From the NCBI GenBank assembly GCA_023935145.1, contig CM043700.1, positions 99,056,400-99,120,399 of the forward strand: a stretch of DNA of 64,000 nucleotides. Direction: 5' to 3'. Below are positions 1 to 11,654 of this stretch, one piece after another. Every line of letters begins with the position of its first letter. Within the stretch, counting starts at the first letter, position 1. The notes under the pieces are model-generated. The model saw only the letters and a program-made list of their open reading frames with translations. It was not told the origin of the DNA and did not search any database. Position numbers and translations under genes: made by a program. This DNA comes from Bretschneidera sinensis. Its lineage: Eukaryota > Streptophyta > Magnoliopsida > Brassicales > Akaniaceae.

Positions 1-674
1 CCATAGCACCGTTTACCCTAAAACATTTTCAGTCCGTTCCTCTGTTTCCTGTCAGCTCCGGCTTCTCTCTCTTCCTGCTGCCTCCTTCTCCTAACGGATA
101 TCCCCTGTTGTCGTGGCCTTGCTACACCAATTAAGAAAGCAAGACTTTATCAGATTTATCTGAAACTTCACAAGATATCTGAGTTTTTCATTAATTTTAG
201 GTCGTTGTTTACATCATGCAATTAGCTTTGAGTTTTATATAAAATTTCAATTAAGAGTTGCGTTTGCAGGTACTTTGTAAATTAAAAAAGAAAGAATTCA
301 TTATTGGTTTGTGGATTTCGATGGCTTTGGCGTATAGTTGTCATGGTTGGCAAGGGTAACAGGTTTATTATTGTTCTTAAGTGGAATGGTGCTCTGCATT
401 TTTCTAGGGCGGTTTGGTAGCCCACAGGGTATGCACTTTATGGCTCTGATTGGTAAAGAAGAAACATCAGAGAAAGGAAGAGGAAGAGGAAAGAGAGGGA
501 AATGATGGAAGGATGAGATGGTTGATGTTTTCAATCTTTTATTTGGTAAAAATGATGGAAAATTAGAGGAATGAAGAAAAGATAATAAAAAAAATACTTT
601 ATTTTATTTATCACTCTCCAATCATTCAAATTTAGGAGGATTGTGATTGGTTCATGCAGGAAAAACACCAATAT

Positions 675-720
675 CTCACTCTTCTTCCTCTCACTCTTCT
701 TCCTCTCACTCTTCTTTCCT
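675..720. repeat. 15-bp tandem repeat, 3 copies
   Basis: The unit CTCACTCTTCTTCCT occurs three times head to tail; the third copy has one extra T. It is simple pyrimidine-rich repeat DNA. The serine-rich short frame it creates on the plus strand is not considered a gene. Confidence 0.85.
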
Positions 721-856
721 ATCAAACAATAAAAAGATAACCCTTTTCTCCACTCCTTCTCCTTCTTCTTTCGTCTTATGTTTTCTCTCTATCTATTTTA
801 GCCTCTATGTTTGCTGTAGACTCTCTGAGCATTTAGGCACTTGCTTAGACTCGGTT

Positions 857-1623
857 GGATTAGGATCCTCGGCAGTTGGGCATCCAACCCAACTGCAGGA
901 GCATTGATGGTTAGATAGTCATCCACTAAAATTAGATCTATGATTAAATTTGCCCCACATCATTAATTTTTTTATAGAGAAACATCCAACAATTTCTCTT
1001 TGCTCATTTTCTATCTCTCTACGTTTTTATGCCCCGTGCCTGTCTCGATCTCTCTCTTAGATCAGAATAAAAGGAGAGAAATAAAATTTTAGACAGAGAA
1101 AGAAAGCTAGAAAGACTAAAAGAAACAAATAGAAATTTTTTTAGAGAGAGAAACACAGCTTTTAAACTTTACTTATTTTGGATATAAACACACCAAAACC
1201 GCTCAGTTCATTTTGTAGGTAGAGAAAAATACGAAATTCCAAATATTAAAAAAGAATCAAAGAAAAATAAATAGGGAAGCTTTGAAAACAATAAGTGCGG
1301 AAAAATTCATTATACTTGCAAACTCATGATCATCCTTTAGTTATCAATTTCACAAGTCTTGTGAAATTAACACTGAGTTTAAGTCACATGACGGTGAAGC
1401 CCATGCATTTAGGTGGGCAAAAACAAATCAAATTATGAAGAGTAGTTCCAACAAATGAGGGTTAAAAGTAAGATGGAGACGGATTAGTGTGCAGCAACGT
1501 TTAATTCTTAGGGGTTATGGTTTTGATGAGGTGACAAAATTTTAGTCATTGATTTTATTTTGCATGAGGTGGATGGGGATCTAACCATCAACAGCACCTC
1601 CGAACTGCAGAGGATCCTAATCC
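857..1623. mobile_element. Probable non-autonomous element with inverted ends
   Basis: The left end reads GGATTAGGATCCTC then GCAGTT. The right end read on the minus strand starts with the same bases. About 30-45 bp further in, both arms also share GATGGTTAGAT followed by a shared CATCCAC. The interior (about 0.6 kb) has no recognisable protein. The paired arms support a terminal-inverted-repeat element or MITE. A clean target duplication was not found, so ends are approximate and the superfamily is open. Confidence 0.55.
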
Positions 1624-2314
1624 GATTCGGATTAGCTGCTTTGCTTTGGTGTTGTAAGCTATTTCTCTTAATTTAACAATCAATAAAATGCTTTTTACTG
1701 ATAAAAAATGGATGTATTTTTTCTTTTGTTGTTTTTCCTTTAGAATGCATTTTACTAATAAAAATGAAGGTCGATTATAATGCTAGATCACTTAATTTTT
1801 TCACCTACAAACATATACTCCTTGTACTAAAATAAAGTTATAAACCGTTTTAAGGTGAAAAGCTATAAACCATTGTCAAAAGAAACTACGTGAACAGCCC
1901 AAGGCTAAAATTTCTGCTTGGAGAGAAGACTGTTTATAAACCGTTATGTTGTTTATTTTAGGACTATTTTGTTCTCTTTTTATACTTATTTTATGGAGTA
2001 TATTTTTTTGCTTGTTTTTTCTATTCATATTGTTTCTTTATTAAATTATTTTTTTTCTCATATTAATGAATAAAGTAGATGAGGAAATTCTCCTAGGTAA
2101 GACTGGGGGGAATCCATCCCCGTCCCCGGGGCCTGGTTTGATACTGCAGGGCGAGGGACAAGAAAGGTAAAACCAGTCCTATTCCACCCCGCCCATTGCC
2201 ATCCTTACTACAAAGCACAAAAGTATCTCCATCCCGGTTTTTTTATGCTGCTTCTACTCTACCACCAGGAAGGGAAACACGATAACAGAGAAAGAGGGAG
2301 AGAGAAAGAAAGAC

Positions 2315-2659
2315 ATGATGCTATTTACTCACAATATACTATCCTCAAACATCAAGGGAGTGACCAACAGCTTCGCTCTCCGAATAGAAGTGGATAAAGT
2401 TATTGAAAAGCAAGTTAACTTCAACCCCGATTTTCTCAAACACATGTTCCCCAAAATCGAATGGAAAGCTCTGGTTGACACCCTGAGGAAGTGCCTGAGT
2501 CGTTGATGCTCAAGTCTAGCGAGTTCCTAGTTATGTTCCATCACGCGATTTTTGAGTTCCACCTGGAGGAGGGTGCTCTTGTTTGTCCCGAGACTGGGAG
2601 GAAGTTTCCAGTTAACAAGGGGGATTCCAAATATGCTGCTTCTTGAAGACGAGGTTTGA
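2315..2659 (+). pseudogene. TRM112-like methyltransferase activator, decayed retrocopy
   Basis: The translation from 2315 matches the small eukaryotic TRM112 family (SMO2 in Arabidopsis). TRM112 is the zinc-binding partner that activates tRNA, rRNA and release-factor methyltransferases in the cytosol and nucleus. The N-terminal block THNILSSNIKGV, the middle block DFLKHMFPKIEWKALVD, the zinc-site block GALVCPETGRKFPVNKG and the C-terminal LLEDEV are all visible. They lie in three different frames. A deletion of about ten codons with a frameshift follows IEWKALVD near 2480, and one extra G sits near 2620. The normal stop TGA is at 2657-2659. No intron is present. Family length is about 124 residues, so the copy spans almost the whole gene. 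No poly-A tail remains, so retroposition is inferred. It should not give a functional protein. Confidence 0.88.
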
Positions 2660-2660
2660 G

Positions 2661-2716
2661 GAATATTAGGGGTTTTGGCATGTGATAGGAATATTAGGGG
2701 TTTTGGCATGTGATAG
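2661..2716. repeat. 28-bp perfect tandem duplication
   Basis: A 28-bp unit beginning GAATATTAGGGG and ending GTGATAG occurs twice head to tail, starting one base after the stop of the TRM112 pseudogene. It is a local slippage-type duplication with no evident function. Confidence 0.9.
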
Positions 2717-3425
2717 ATGAATGTTGATTAGGAATTCGTTTTGGATATAATGATTTTTCTTATTTTCTAATTATAAGGATGTAATGAAGGAAATGGAATG
2801 TGGTGTAAAATGATTTTACTGGTCCCGCTCATATTTTCTTTTTGGTTTTCCTTTTTCCTCTGTTTTATGTATATCTGTATGTGGGTAATGTGCAAGTGAT
2901 CTCGAACTGTCTGCATCTAGATTTTGTTCGGCAATATCCTTAATCCTCTTTAATTAAAATGATATGATATGCGCATATTTATTTGAAAAGGTATGGAAGT
3001 GACTAAATTCTGGATTCATGATGAAGAAAAGACAGCTTGTAGATGCATTTTGTAAAGAGTACAAGCTAGGACTTGGCGGAAAAAAGGTAAAAAAGAGAGC
3101 ACATAAGCTATAAAGAAAGACTTGCTACTAGGGTTTAGAGTGAGCTTTGAGTTGGTTCATACGCACTTTGGAAAGCCGAGCCCAGAATAGGGACGAATAT
3201 ATGCAAGGTCTCACTTGCTTCAGTTAAATTAAAAGGATGATTATGTTTCAACTTTCAAGAAGCAGAATGTTGTGATTAAGACTAATAGTATGGTCCTTGA
3301 TGCTGAAATGGAGTAGGTTCTATGATCAAAAGATTCAATTGGGGTCAATGCCATTCTTCAACTCACAAACAAGAAAACTTTCCAGCATTTCCTAAGATCT
3401 ATGAAAGCTTCAACCCATCTTTTAG
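2717..3425. other. Spacer without recognised gene
   Basis: Ordinary AT-rich DNA. A short plus-strand frame around 3322-3510 runs into a MITE and has no family resemblance. Confidence 0.5.
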
Positions 3426-3540
3426 GCGTTGTTTGGAATCAGATTTAAGTAAGGTTAAATCAATTTGTTTAAATCTGATCAAGATAATTTTTGCTTCGAA
3501 TGAGATTTAAACTTGTTTAAATCTATCCCAAACATCATCC
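3426..3540. mobile_element. Small MITE (about 115 bp)
   Basis: The left end GCGTTGTTTGGAATCAGATT is mirrored by the right end, which read on the minus strand is GGATGATGTTTGGGATAGAT. Both continue into TTTAA runs. The size, the GTTTGG motif near the tip and the lack of coding capacity fit a MITE, perhaps Tourist-like. TAG trinucleotides flank both tips and may be the target duplication. Confidence 0.55.
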
Positions 3541-3737
3541 TAGTGAGGCTAGAAGATGATACCATCTATTAAGCTATTATAGTTTTCTCTCTTAATTAAA
3601 CATCAAAATTACTATGCAGCATATGTTAAAGCCTGCATCATTGCTAGCAACTTGACACTACTAAAACTACATGATACAAGATTGTGAGTTTGACTACCTT
3701 CAAAACTTGTATTGGACAAAAAATACCCCATGAAGTG

Positions 3738-4884
3738 CTAACTACTTTTGCACCGTGGGGTTTCACATGGAGGAGGCGGCACACCAAACACCCAATCAAG
3801 AACATTTAAGTACTTGGATCGAAACACTTCCCTCTCCTGTGCATAGCAGTGCATTATGATAGCCGTTGATAAGCTGAAAATCACCACATCAGCTCGCTTC
3901 AAGTTCTTCGACTGTGGTATATATCCCAAGTCAGCCATGCATGTAAAGAAGCTCTCAATAGCCCGTGCAAGACAGTATAGTGATATCTCGATCCGCCTGC
4001 TTTTTTTTTCAAAGGCCAAGGCCAAGCCAGTTGGGAACTGCACAAATAACACATTTTATTTTAAAACAAAAACATACGCTTTCTGCAGCTCAATTGGTGA
4101 GTTGAGGAATGTCATATACCGTTCCCATTGCCACCATTGGTATGTTACATCTCCGGAAAATCCTAAAAAGGAGGCACGTCCACATCCTGACGAACAAATA
4201 ATACGGCTATTTAAATAACAAGGCACCTTAAAATATTCCCAGTGCTTTACAGTAATATTTATAGATAAGCAAGTTGAACATATTATAAGATGCAAAAGAC
4301 TTCTTCCTATTATCATACCAATTTTATTTAGCAATATGAACAAGTCTCAATGACCAATATATTGACAAGACTGATAAGAATTAAAAAAAAAAAAAATACA
4401 GAGAGAGAGAGAGATTCAATGGTTGTATTTCTATATCATAAAGAGTCTAAGAATGCTAAACTCATCTTATATTCCAATGTTCAGAAAAAGAATATGATGC
4501 TGACTCCCATTCCTCCAATATGTCAAACGAAGACTACGGTATGGTCAGAAAAAATAAATAAAAATAAACACTTGCCAAGAAAAGGAGAAAGATCCTAAAG
4601 TAAAGTTGAAACAACTGTCTTTGGAGAACAACAAGAGCAATGGTAGCAAAACAATGCATGACATAGTAGAAATATGAAAACTAACCAGGCAGATGAGCAA
4701 TATACAGATAGAAACAAGCTTGATCTCGCAGTACCAAGAAGACCCTTTCCCAATATTGTGGAAGGCCTGCAGGATTCATACAGGATTATATAACACAATA
4801 ATGATCCGAAGGACCACTGATGGATGACAGGAGCAATGGAACAGTGATTTGCATATCCCCATTGTTGCAATAAAAGCTCAAGTC

Positions 4885-4948
<64 letters not shown>

Positions 4949-7900
4949 TTAATAAAAGCTCAAAGCTTTAAAAGATTGGCAATCAACGGGAAACTATTAT
5001 TGTTAAGAAGAATCACCCAGAATTTTTAAAGGGAAAAAGAAACAAAGAAAAGTAATGCAAGTGCTGAAATTTGAGGTACTCAGCCTCACTATCAAGTATC
5101 AAGACATTGGAGTGAAGCTCTAAAAGGAATATATTGCAGAGAAACAAGTCTATTAAACCATATGTTCCCAATGCTCAAATTATAATAGAATATAACTGGG
5201 TAGAAAGACATCAGTAAGTCTGTTTCCCCATTAATATGTGCTAAAATAGAAATTTTGTTCAAAAAGCACGCCAAGAACTTATACTAGCACACTTGTTCAA
5301 CCATCCAGTTCACTCACACATTAACCACCAAAGGGCACTTAGGTAGCGCAGTAAGTCAGTAACCATGGAAGGCTTGAATAAGAACCAAATTTGAAGCCCC
5401 CAGGGCATATGGCACAGTGGCAAAGGGTGACCTTCGAGATTGCGGTGCCCCCGTAAGGTCTCGGGTTCGATTCCTGGCTCTGCGCTGCACATCTTGTGAT
5501 TTACATCCTCCACAGGGTCCTAGGGCAAGGATTGTGGGGGCGCTCGTAATGATGCATTATCCAAAAAAAAAAAACCAAATTTGAAATCAACAAACAGAAG
5601 AAGTGGTGGTAGTACAGTATCCTATATACCATGTTATTAGTTCAATATCCTAAATACCACGTGATTAGTTCTGCAACAGAAAGATTCAACAACAGCCACA
5701 TAATGGTTCTAACCAGTGTTTTCAGAGGCAAGGGCGTTGGGCGAGCTGTTTTGCCTCAATGAGGCGAGGCGTAAGCCCCGAGGAGTTGAGGCGTAAGCCT
5801 TTGAAACGTTGAGATGTTTTGAATAAAATAATATTAATTAAATTATAAAAATATTAAAAAATTGAAATAATATAAATTAATTAATTATCAATAAACTTTA
5901 CTAACTTAAGACCTATGAATGAATATTTATCAAAATATTTTTACACAAATATCAAACAATTTGATGAAAATTTTAATCACATAAGATATGAGACGTATGC
6001 TATCGTTTGTTGCATATGTATCCATCAATTTACATTATGGTCCTCCAACATAGTAGTTCCATTTGTAATGACGTTCAATCAAAATGTTGAAAATTTAAAA
6101 TTCTTACTTAAAAGGCTGAAAATCCAGGTAAATCTTTTGAATCTTTTGGGGTGTTTTGAAATTTTAATAAAATAATATTAATTAATTAATTAAAATAGTA
6201 AAATAAAAGCAATTTAATTTTTAATTAATTTTTGTCAAATTTTAATACTTTACTAACTCTCTATAGTCTGATAATTATAATTTTATAAATATTAATATAT
6301 ATTTATATATAAATTATATGAAGTATAACTTATATTTCTATATTGTTGTAATTTGTAAGTGATTAATTAAATAGCTTGTAGTTATTATTAAGATACATAA
6401 TATATATTATATATTTATGAAGTGTAATAATATCATATCAGTAGTCCTAGCTCAGTGGTAAAATCTATGACACTTTAAGGTCATGGGTTCGAGCCGCAGA
6501 GAAGAAAAAGGTTGATTTAACCAAAACACCAAAACGACGTCGTTTTGGTTCCGCCCCAGGATTCACGCCCTGGGGCGTTTTGGGCCCAAATCGCCTCTGG
6601 GCGCGCCCAGGCCCACCCTTAAAGACACTGGTTTTAACCTAGCAATTTTAACCAGAAGACGATGCATCATACCACGGCCTATCAAGCAATGGAAGGGCAA
6701 CTAATACAATTGAGGAAGCAATGTAGCTTATATCTATTTACCTTTTAAAGAGGCCTTGACGATGAACTATTAGTGCAGGAATCAAATATACTGGAAGATA
6801 CACCGGTAATGCTCTTTTATAGGCTTGAATAAAAAAAGAAACGACATGAGCACCACAAGACTGATTCCCATGTATCATCTGTAAGAAACTTGAGAATTTA
6901 AGCATTCTTCTCAAAAGTAACAGAATATTTTCACATGCAAAGTTCAAGCAGTATTGACTAGTGCAATAAAGTTTAAGGCCTAAGCTGAACATCTTTTATA
7001 TCGATCATTAAACAACTGAAAACAATTCATGCAAGAGCAAGTATAGCAGACATCAAGAATATTCCAAGATGCAAGCAATACGCCGAATTTGATAAAATTA
7101 TGTCTTTATCACAAAGGACCTGTAAAAGGAGTGCACTTCAACAGCCAAAGACCATTGAACATTCCCTAACTACATTGAAATTCTAGAAGAACATTGGATA
7201 TGCCACATCCTCACAGGCAATCAATGAGATCCATATGGAAGGACTTTAGAGGTCAAAAATCATGATCTGTTCTTTGAACAATTGGGTAAAATACGTATTT
7301 GGCAAGCAATCTAGAACTATTAAAGTGCCAGTTATTATCCTAGCTATGTGCCTGTTTGCATTCTGAAATCTGAACAAGCACAAAATTCCATCAATAAGAC
7401 ATAAAATGCGGATTCAGTTCTGAAATTTTAAAAGAGGGAGGTCTATAAGAATATAAGATATCCAAAGTCAGACTATAAATGCAAAAATAGATAATAGTTA
7501 ACTAGCCAGCTGGATAGATAGATAGTTGCGTATCTACAAGGCTTTTTCCTTATAGCAACAGGATTGACATAACTTTTAACCCATAAGAACAGAATCCTCA
7601 GAAAAATCAAGGGGAAAAGTAGGAAAAGAAAAGGCACAAGTTTAATGTTGCTCCAGAAATTAATATTTAACAAGAGCTTCCTATTGATTTTCCTTCAAGT
7701 CCTTTAAAAAAACCCTGATCAACATGTTTCCAACCAAGTGTTCATACTCACATTCAGTGCCACAACATGTGTAGTCCTGTATTGCAAGGAAGCACTGATG
7801 CAAATATATCTACAAGAACATGAATATTATATCACTTGTTAGAACAAAATTTAAAAACATATCATACCGAACAGGGGATATTCATTTGTGGATCCAGTTT

Positions 7901-10900
7901 AACATGAACTCCACTAGACTTGTAATATTTCTCAATTGCCTCCAAATTAGTGAAAGGTATGCCACTTGCAATTTCTTTAACACCTTGCAGAATTGCGGCA
8001 TCCTTCCCACCATGTTTATTGAGAAAGGACTTGTATGATGGAGGCAAACTCTCTTGCTTCAAAATGTAAGCAGACCTGAAAAATGGATGGTTCTACTTTA
8101 ATGACTTAGAAAAGGAGCTTCCTTGTACTTATAAGAACATAGATCAGAGCAAATATTTCAGAGTTTCATGAGTCAAGATTGACAAAAGTTCTTCTCTACC
8201 TTTCTTTTCATGCAGTCATTTTGACATATAATAATTTTTATAAGTAATTTTTTGACACATAATTAAGGTTTTACTAAAAGATTAGGCTGAATAATTGAAT
8301 ATTAATAATCCAAACAAGGTACATTAATGAATAATAAACTTCATATTTTTCCTGTATGCAAGCAGCTAACAGTTAATTGGAAACATTAGCAGGGGAGAAA
8401 TTTTTTTCTAGCAGAATCAAATTCAGCTCAATGGTAAAGCCGGAAATAAAGTCCCTAAACATGTTTATTAAGTATTTACTCATTTGATATGTAAATTGGT
8501 AGATTTTTTTTCCCCTTTTTTACTACATAAACTTCTCATGCTTTATTTTATTTTTCCTTTTCTACGGTAATTTAAATGTGTAAGAATCAGAAAAAAGAAT
8601 ACCAAATCAGGACTCTTTAGTACCTCATCAACAATGCTTTGCCACTTAGACTATGAGGTAGCTAAAAGATAGTTGAGTGACAAATTATCCCAAAAACTTA
8701 AGTTGATAGGAAATAACCCAATTACATTTTAAACTCTAAAGCAGCTCCAATGCCTCATTCTTGCACCCGGATTGGAACCAAATTAAAATGAAATTCATTT
8801 CAGTTTTAAATGAGCTTAAAAAAGAATTCATTTGTAAATGAGTTCAAATGAATTTTCATGTTTGGGTTTCTTATATAAAATTGTAGAATTCAATTCAATT
8901 CTAATGTTTAGAATGTTTGATATAAATGAAATTGACTCTAATGTTTGGGATATTATCTGATTTCCCCGTGTTTAGCTACATGTATCAAATCTCCCCATGT
9001 GTTTTAAAATGAATCAATTATAACCCTCTATGATAGAGGTGTACCAAATCCCCCCACATGTTAATTTTTCGTTCAAAATCCACCGGAAAAACACGTGTTA
9101 AAAAAATTCTGATGACAAAAATACCCCGGGTAGAGTTACCATCTTACCCTGTTATCTCTGCCAAATCCACAAATTCATTTCTCTCTCTACTGGTACTAAA
9201 ACACATGAATAAACTTCAATGCTTTGAGCCTAGTCATCTTATCCCATAATGCACTAACTTCACTGCTTTTATTTAAGAACTATTGTCATTTGGGAGAAGT
9301 TCCACTCCATTTTGCGTGACTGCAGGTTCTATTGTTATTTTGAAAGAATTCCATTTTGTTCTATTAGCCATCACAAGTGCAGATGCAGTCGTGGAATCGA
9401 TATTGGATGATTTGGGCAAAGGACTTTGTTTCGACTTGAAATCTTAAAGATTAGGCTTATCATGAGTTTTAGTTCTGAATTGGAGTTCATTAGGGTCATA
9501 TTTTCCAGTTCCTCTACAGCGAATACCCTGCTCTCTTTTGCCCCATTTGTTTTATTCATTAGAATATATTTAAGTGGCGATTCTTGTATAACAAAGCAGT
9601 AACAAAAGGTTTTATTCTTTTCAACATTTTTTCAGTCTCCATAAAGGAAACATTTATCAAGACAATCATGTAATTAAATGATGAAACAGTGACCAACAAA
9701 GAGGCTATATACAGATACAATCTCAAGTAGCTGTAAAAAGCTACCTCCTGTGAGTTCAAGTATTAATTGTGATTGTTAATTTGCATTAGGACATTGATTT
9801 AATATCTGGAAGTTAAACATGCATTTCTCCATTGGAAGTAGTTTTGTTTTTCAACCGTTTCATTACAATTCATACCAGACTCAAAGTAATGAAGTTTGTT
9901 CATGTGTTTTAATACTAGAAGAGAGAGAAACGAATTTGGAGATTTGGGGGAGATAATAAGGTAAGATGATATAACACTAGTGGGGATATATTTGTCATCA
10001 GGTTTTTTTAAACATACATGTGAGGCACACGTGTTTTTCCGGATGGAAAATTGACCTAAGGGGGGATTTGGTGCACCCCTATAATATAGGGTTATAATTT
10101 ACTCAATTTAAAACACATGGGAGATTTGTTACATAATATCCCCTAATGTTTAGATTCTAAACCTTATAATTGGAGAACTTGTCATTTTGTTCAACTATAC
10201 GATTGAGAGTTTTGGTCAACATAATACTTTCTCTTCGATTTGTGAAATTTATTATTAAATTCTATCAATTTTGATATGATTTGCAATAAGCTAATTTAAT
10301 TTTATAGAGAATTCATTTACAAATGAATTTCATAATTTTTTGTCATGAATTCCATAAAATTTATAGAATTTATTTGTTTCAAACATACTCTTAAACTATT
10401 ACTAATGTAGCTTCTTTTATGGATATTACTAAAGTAGCTTTGAGCAAGTAATCTTGGATATAGATTATCAACAAATTAAAAACAGGATTTATATAATTAA
10501 CTTCTAACTATAGTGTAGAATTTCATGTATCAAAGATATCAAAGGTCATGATAATGCTACATTTTTCACAGAAATCACTGTAGTATCCATAATAATGCAC
10601 TGTCATAGTTCAGCAAATAATAACTTAACGTAACAACTTAAAAGAGAAAAAGCCCATACGCATTGAAACTCATAACTAAAAGCTTATTTAGGTATGAAGG
10701 AACATACAAAATCTGCGAGGAGGAGAGACACATAAGGAATATGTCGCCATGCTTCCAAGTGAGTGGCTTACAAATCCGCCCAAACCGCTTGCTTTTTATC
10801 CCACAGCGTGACGCTAACACAGCGGCACGCATGAGTATGTATATCGTCAAGCTCATATGCTGCGTGTTTGGCCCCGTCAGAAGCATTGAAGGTCCTGCAA

Positions 10901-11654
10901 CCAATCCCGCAAACAAAGCCCTCCATTTCGCGGTCCTGATTTTGAATGATACTTCAGTTTAATCATACCTAATTGGATATGAAATCCTTAATTTAAAGAA
11001 TTAAACAGCAAAAACTGCAATTAATATTACAGAAACAGGAAAATGAAAAGATTATAGCGCATACCTACGATGTCCTGCCAAGCCACCTAGAATCTCATCC
11101 ACCGAAACAAATGTACCAGCAAAAGTTCCCAAAAATAAGCCGTATCTAAGTGTCTCCTTGACAGCCAAAGCCATAGCTTCACTATTCGAAAACGCCTCAA
11201 CTTTCCTAAATCAACAAATTCGAGACTATCAGATCCAAAAATCCACAAAAAAAAGACATCAAATGCAAAAATCTGATATCGAAGATAATTATTACCTCGA
11301 TGAGGCTGATAATCTTCTGCGTCTTAAACGAGCGAGAATGGAGAAGAGAGCTAAGCCACCTTTGAGACCAGCTCCAATTGAGAATCCCTTAGCTGAAGCT
11401 ACGACGATCCTCCTTAGCTTCTCCGAGGCCTTAAACGGTAGCGTATTCATTTCAAAGGAAGACAAAGAACAACACGAGGAGAAAAACGAGGATGGATCCG
11501 ACCTCGTGCAATGCATGCAGGGGAGATCAACGGTCTCGCCGGAGAAGCACGAGCAGACGCCGGCGGCGGAAGAATCTCCGTCTCCGGACGGAAACATGGT
11601 GGCGGTGGTAGAGTCGCGAAGATGATTCGCGGCAGATAACGTGGTGGTAATCAT
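3738..11654 (-). CDS. TMEM135-like Tim17/Tim22/Tim23-family membrane protein, 8 exons, 506 aa
   Basis: Exons on the minus strand: 11296-11654, 11065-11205, 10708-10935, 7868-8075, 6742-6878, 4686-4766, 4120-4186, 3738-4037. All junctions are GT-AG, phases agree, and the frame is open for 506 codons plus stop. Residues 78-107 hold the conserved amphipathic block with AKGFSIGAGLKGG. Residues 313-358 hold a SCGAH motif followed by a long hydrophobic stretch (LPVYLPVYLIPAL). Exon 8 gives the conserved C-terminus with RRIEISLYCLARAIES and CYAQEREVFRSKYL. The plant family is annotated as Tim17/22/23-like and is homologous to animal TMEM135, a multi-pass protein linked to mitochondria and peroxisomes; its function in plants is not settled. 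The Cys/Ser-rich first 70 residues are less conserved. Methionines 20 and 69 are alternative starts; I chose the first in-frame ATG. Introns 3 and 5 are enlarged by transposons, but no coding damage was found. Confidence 0.9.
4889..4946. repeat. (TA)n microsatellite in intron 6/5 region
   Basis: About 29 TA units lie between exons 6 and 7 of the TMEM135-like gene's neighbourhood, just upstream of exon 6 on the minus strand (intron 5). The tract is flanked by a 13-bp direct repeat, AATAAAAGCTCAA, at 4869-4881 and 4951-4963. Confidence 0.95.
5396..5572 (+). mobile_element. tRNA-derived SINE
   Basis: This 177-bp unit has an A box TGGCACAGTGG at 5410-5420 and a B box GGTTCGATTCC at 5464-5474, the internal RNA polymerase III promoter of tRNA-derived SINEs. 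A non-tRNA body and a terminal A run (about 5563-5574) follow. The perfect 13-bp repeat AACCAAATTTGAA at 5383-5395 and 5573-5585 is the target-site duplication. It lies in intron 5 of the TMEM135-like gene, antisense to it. The exact 13-bp duplication suggests a fairly recent insertion. Confidence 0.9.
5714..6630. mobile_element. Non-autonomous hAT-type element (917 bp)
   Basis: The element starts CAGTGTTTTCAGAGGC and ends with CACTG; read on the minus strand the right end is CAGTGTCTTTAAGGG. Flanking 8-mers GTTCTAAC (5706-5713) and GTTTTAAC (6631-6638) are an 8-bp target duplication with one difference, as hAT transposition makes. The ends are GC-rich with repeated GAGGCG/GGGCG motifs, and a perfect palindrome of AAACGACGTCGTTT type lies near 6531-6550. 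The middle is very AT-rich and non-coding. It sits in intron 5 of the TMEM135-like gene. Confidence 0.82.
6441..6500 (+). repeat. tRNA-like segment with A and B boxes inside the hAT element
   Basis: An A-box-like TAGCTCAGTGG (6448-6458) and a B box GGTTCGAGCC (6486-6495) are spaced as in a tRNA or SINE head. The intervening arms do not form a convincing anticodon stem, so this is not called a tRNA gene. It is probably the head of a SINE nested in the hAT element, or tRNA-derived DNA it captured. No poly-A tail or duplication was found. Confidence 0.6.
8947..10142. mobile_element. Non-autonomous Mutator-like element with long inverted repeats
   Basis: The element begins GGGATATTAT and ends ATAATATCCC. 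It is bounded by the exact 9-bp duplication CTAATGTTT (8938-8946 and 10143-10151), the size that Mutator-like transposases produce. The terminal inverted repeats are imperfect but long, about 280 bp each, and can be followed from 8947 to about 9235 and back from 10142 to about 9870. No transposase is visible in the roughly 0.6 kb between them. It lies in intron 3 of the TMEM135-like gene. Confidence 0.85.

Larger units (their letters stand above)
1..2314. other. AT-rich spacer, no gene recognised
   Basis: I see no protein family on either strand here. The stretch holds a 15-bp microsatellite near 675-720, an inverted-repeat element (857-1623) and a GC-rich patch near 2100-2215 with runs of C and G that looks like the decayed end of a transposon. 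The rest is purine- or pyrimidine-rich low-complexity DNA. Confidence 0.6.

Noticed and set aside
6441..6500. Functional tRNA gene
   Set aside because: A and B boxes are present but acceptor and anticodon stems do not pair; it lies in a hAT element, so it is called a tRNA-like repeat.
11158..11625. 155-codon plus-strand frame
   Set aside because: It is the reverse complement of exon 1 and part of exon 2 of the TMEM135-like gene, whose minus-strand reading is clearly conserved.
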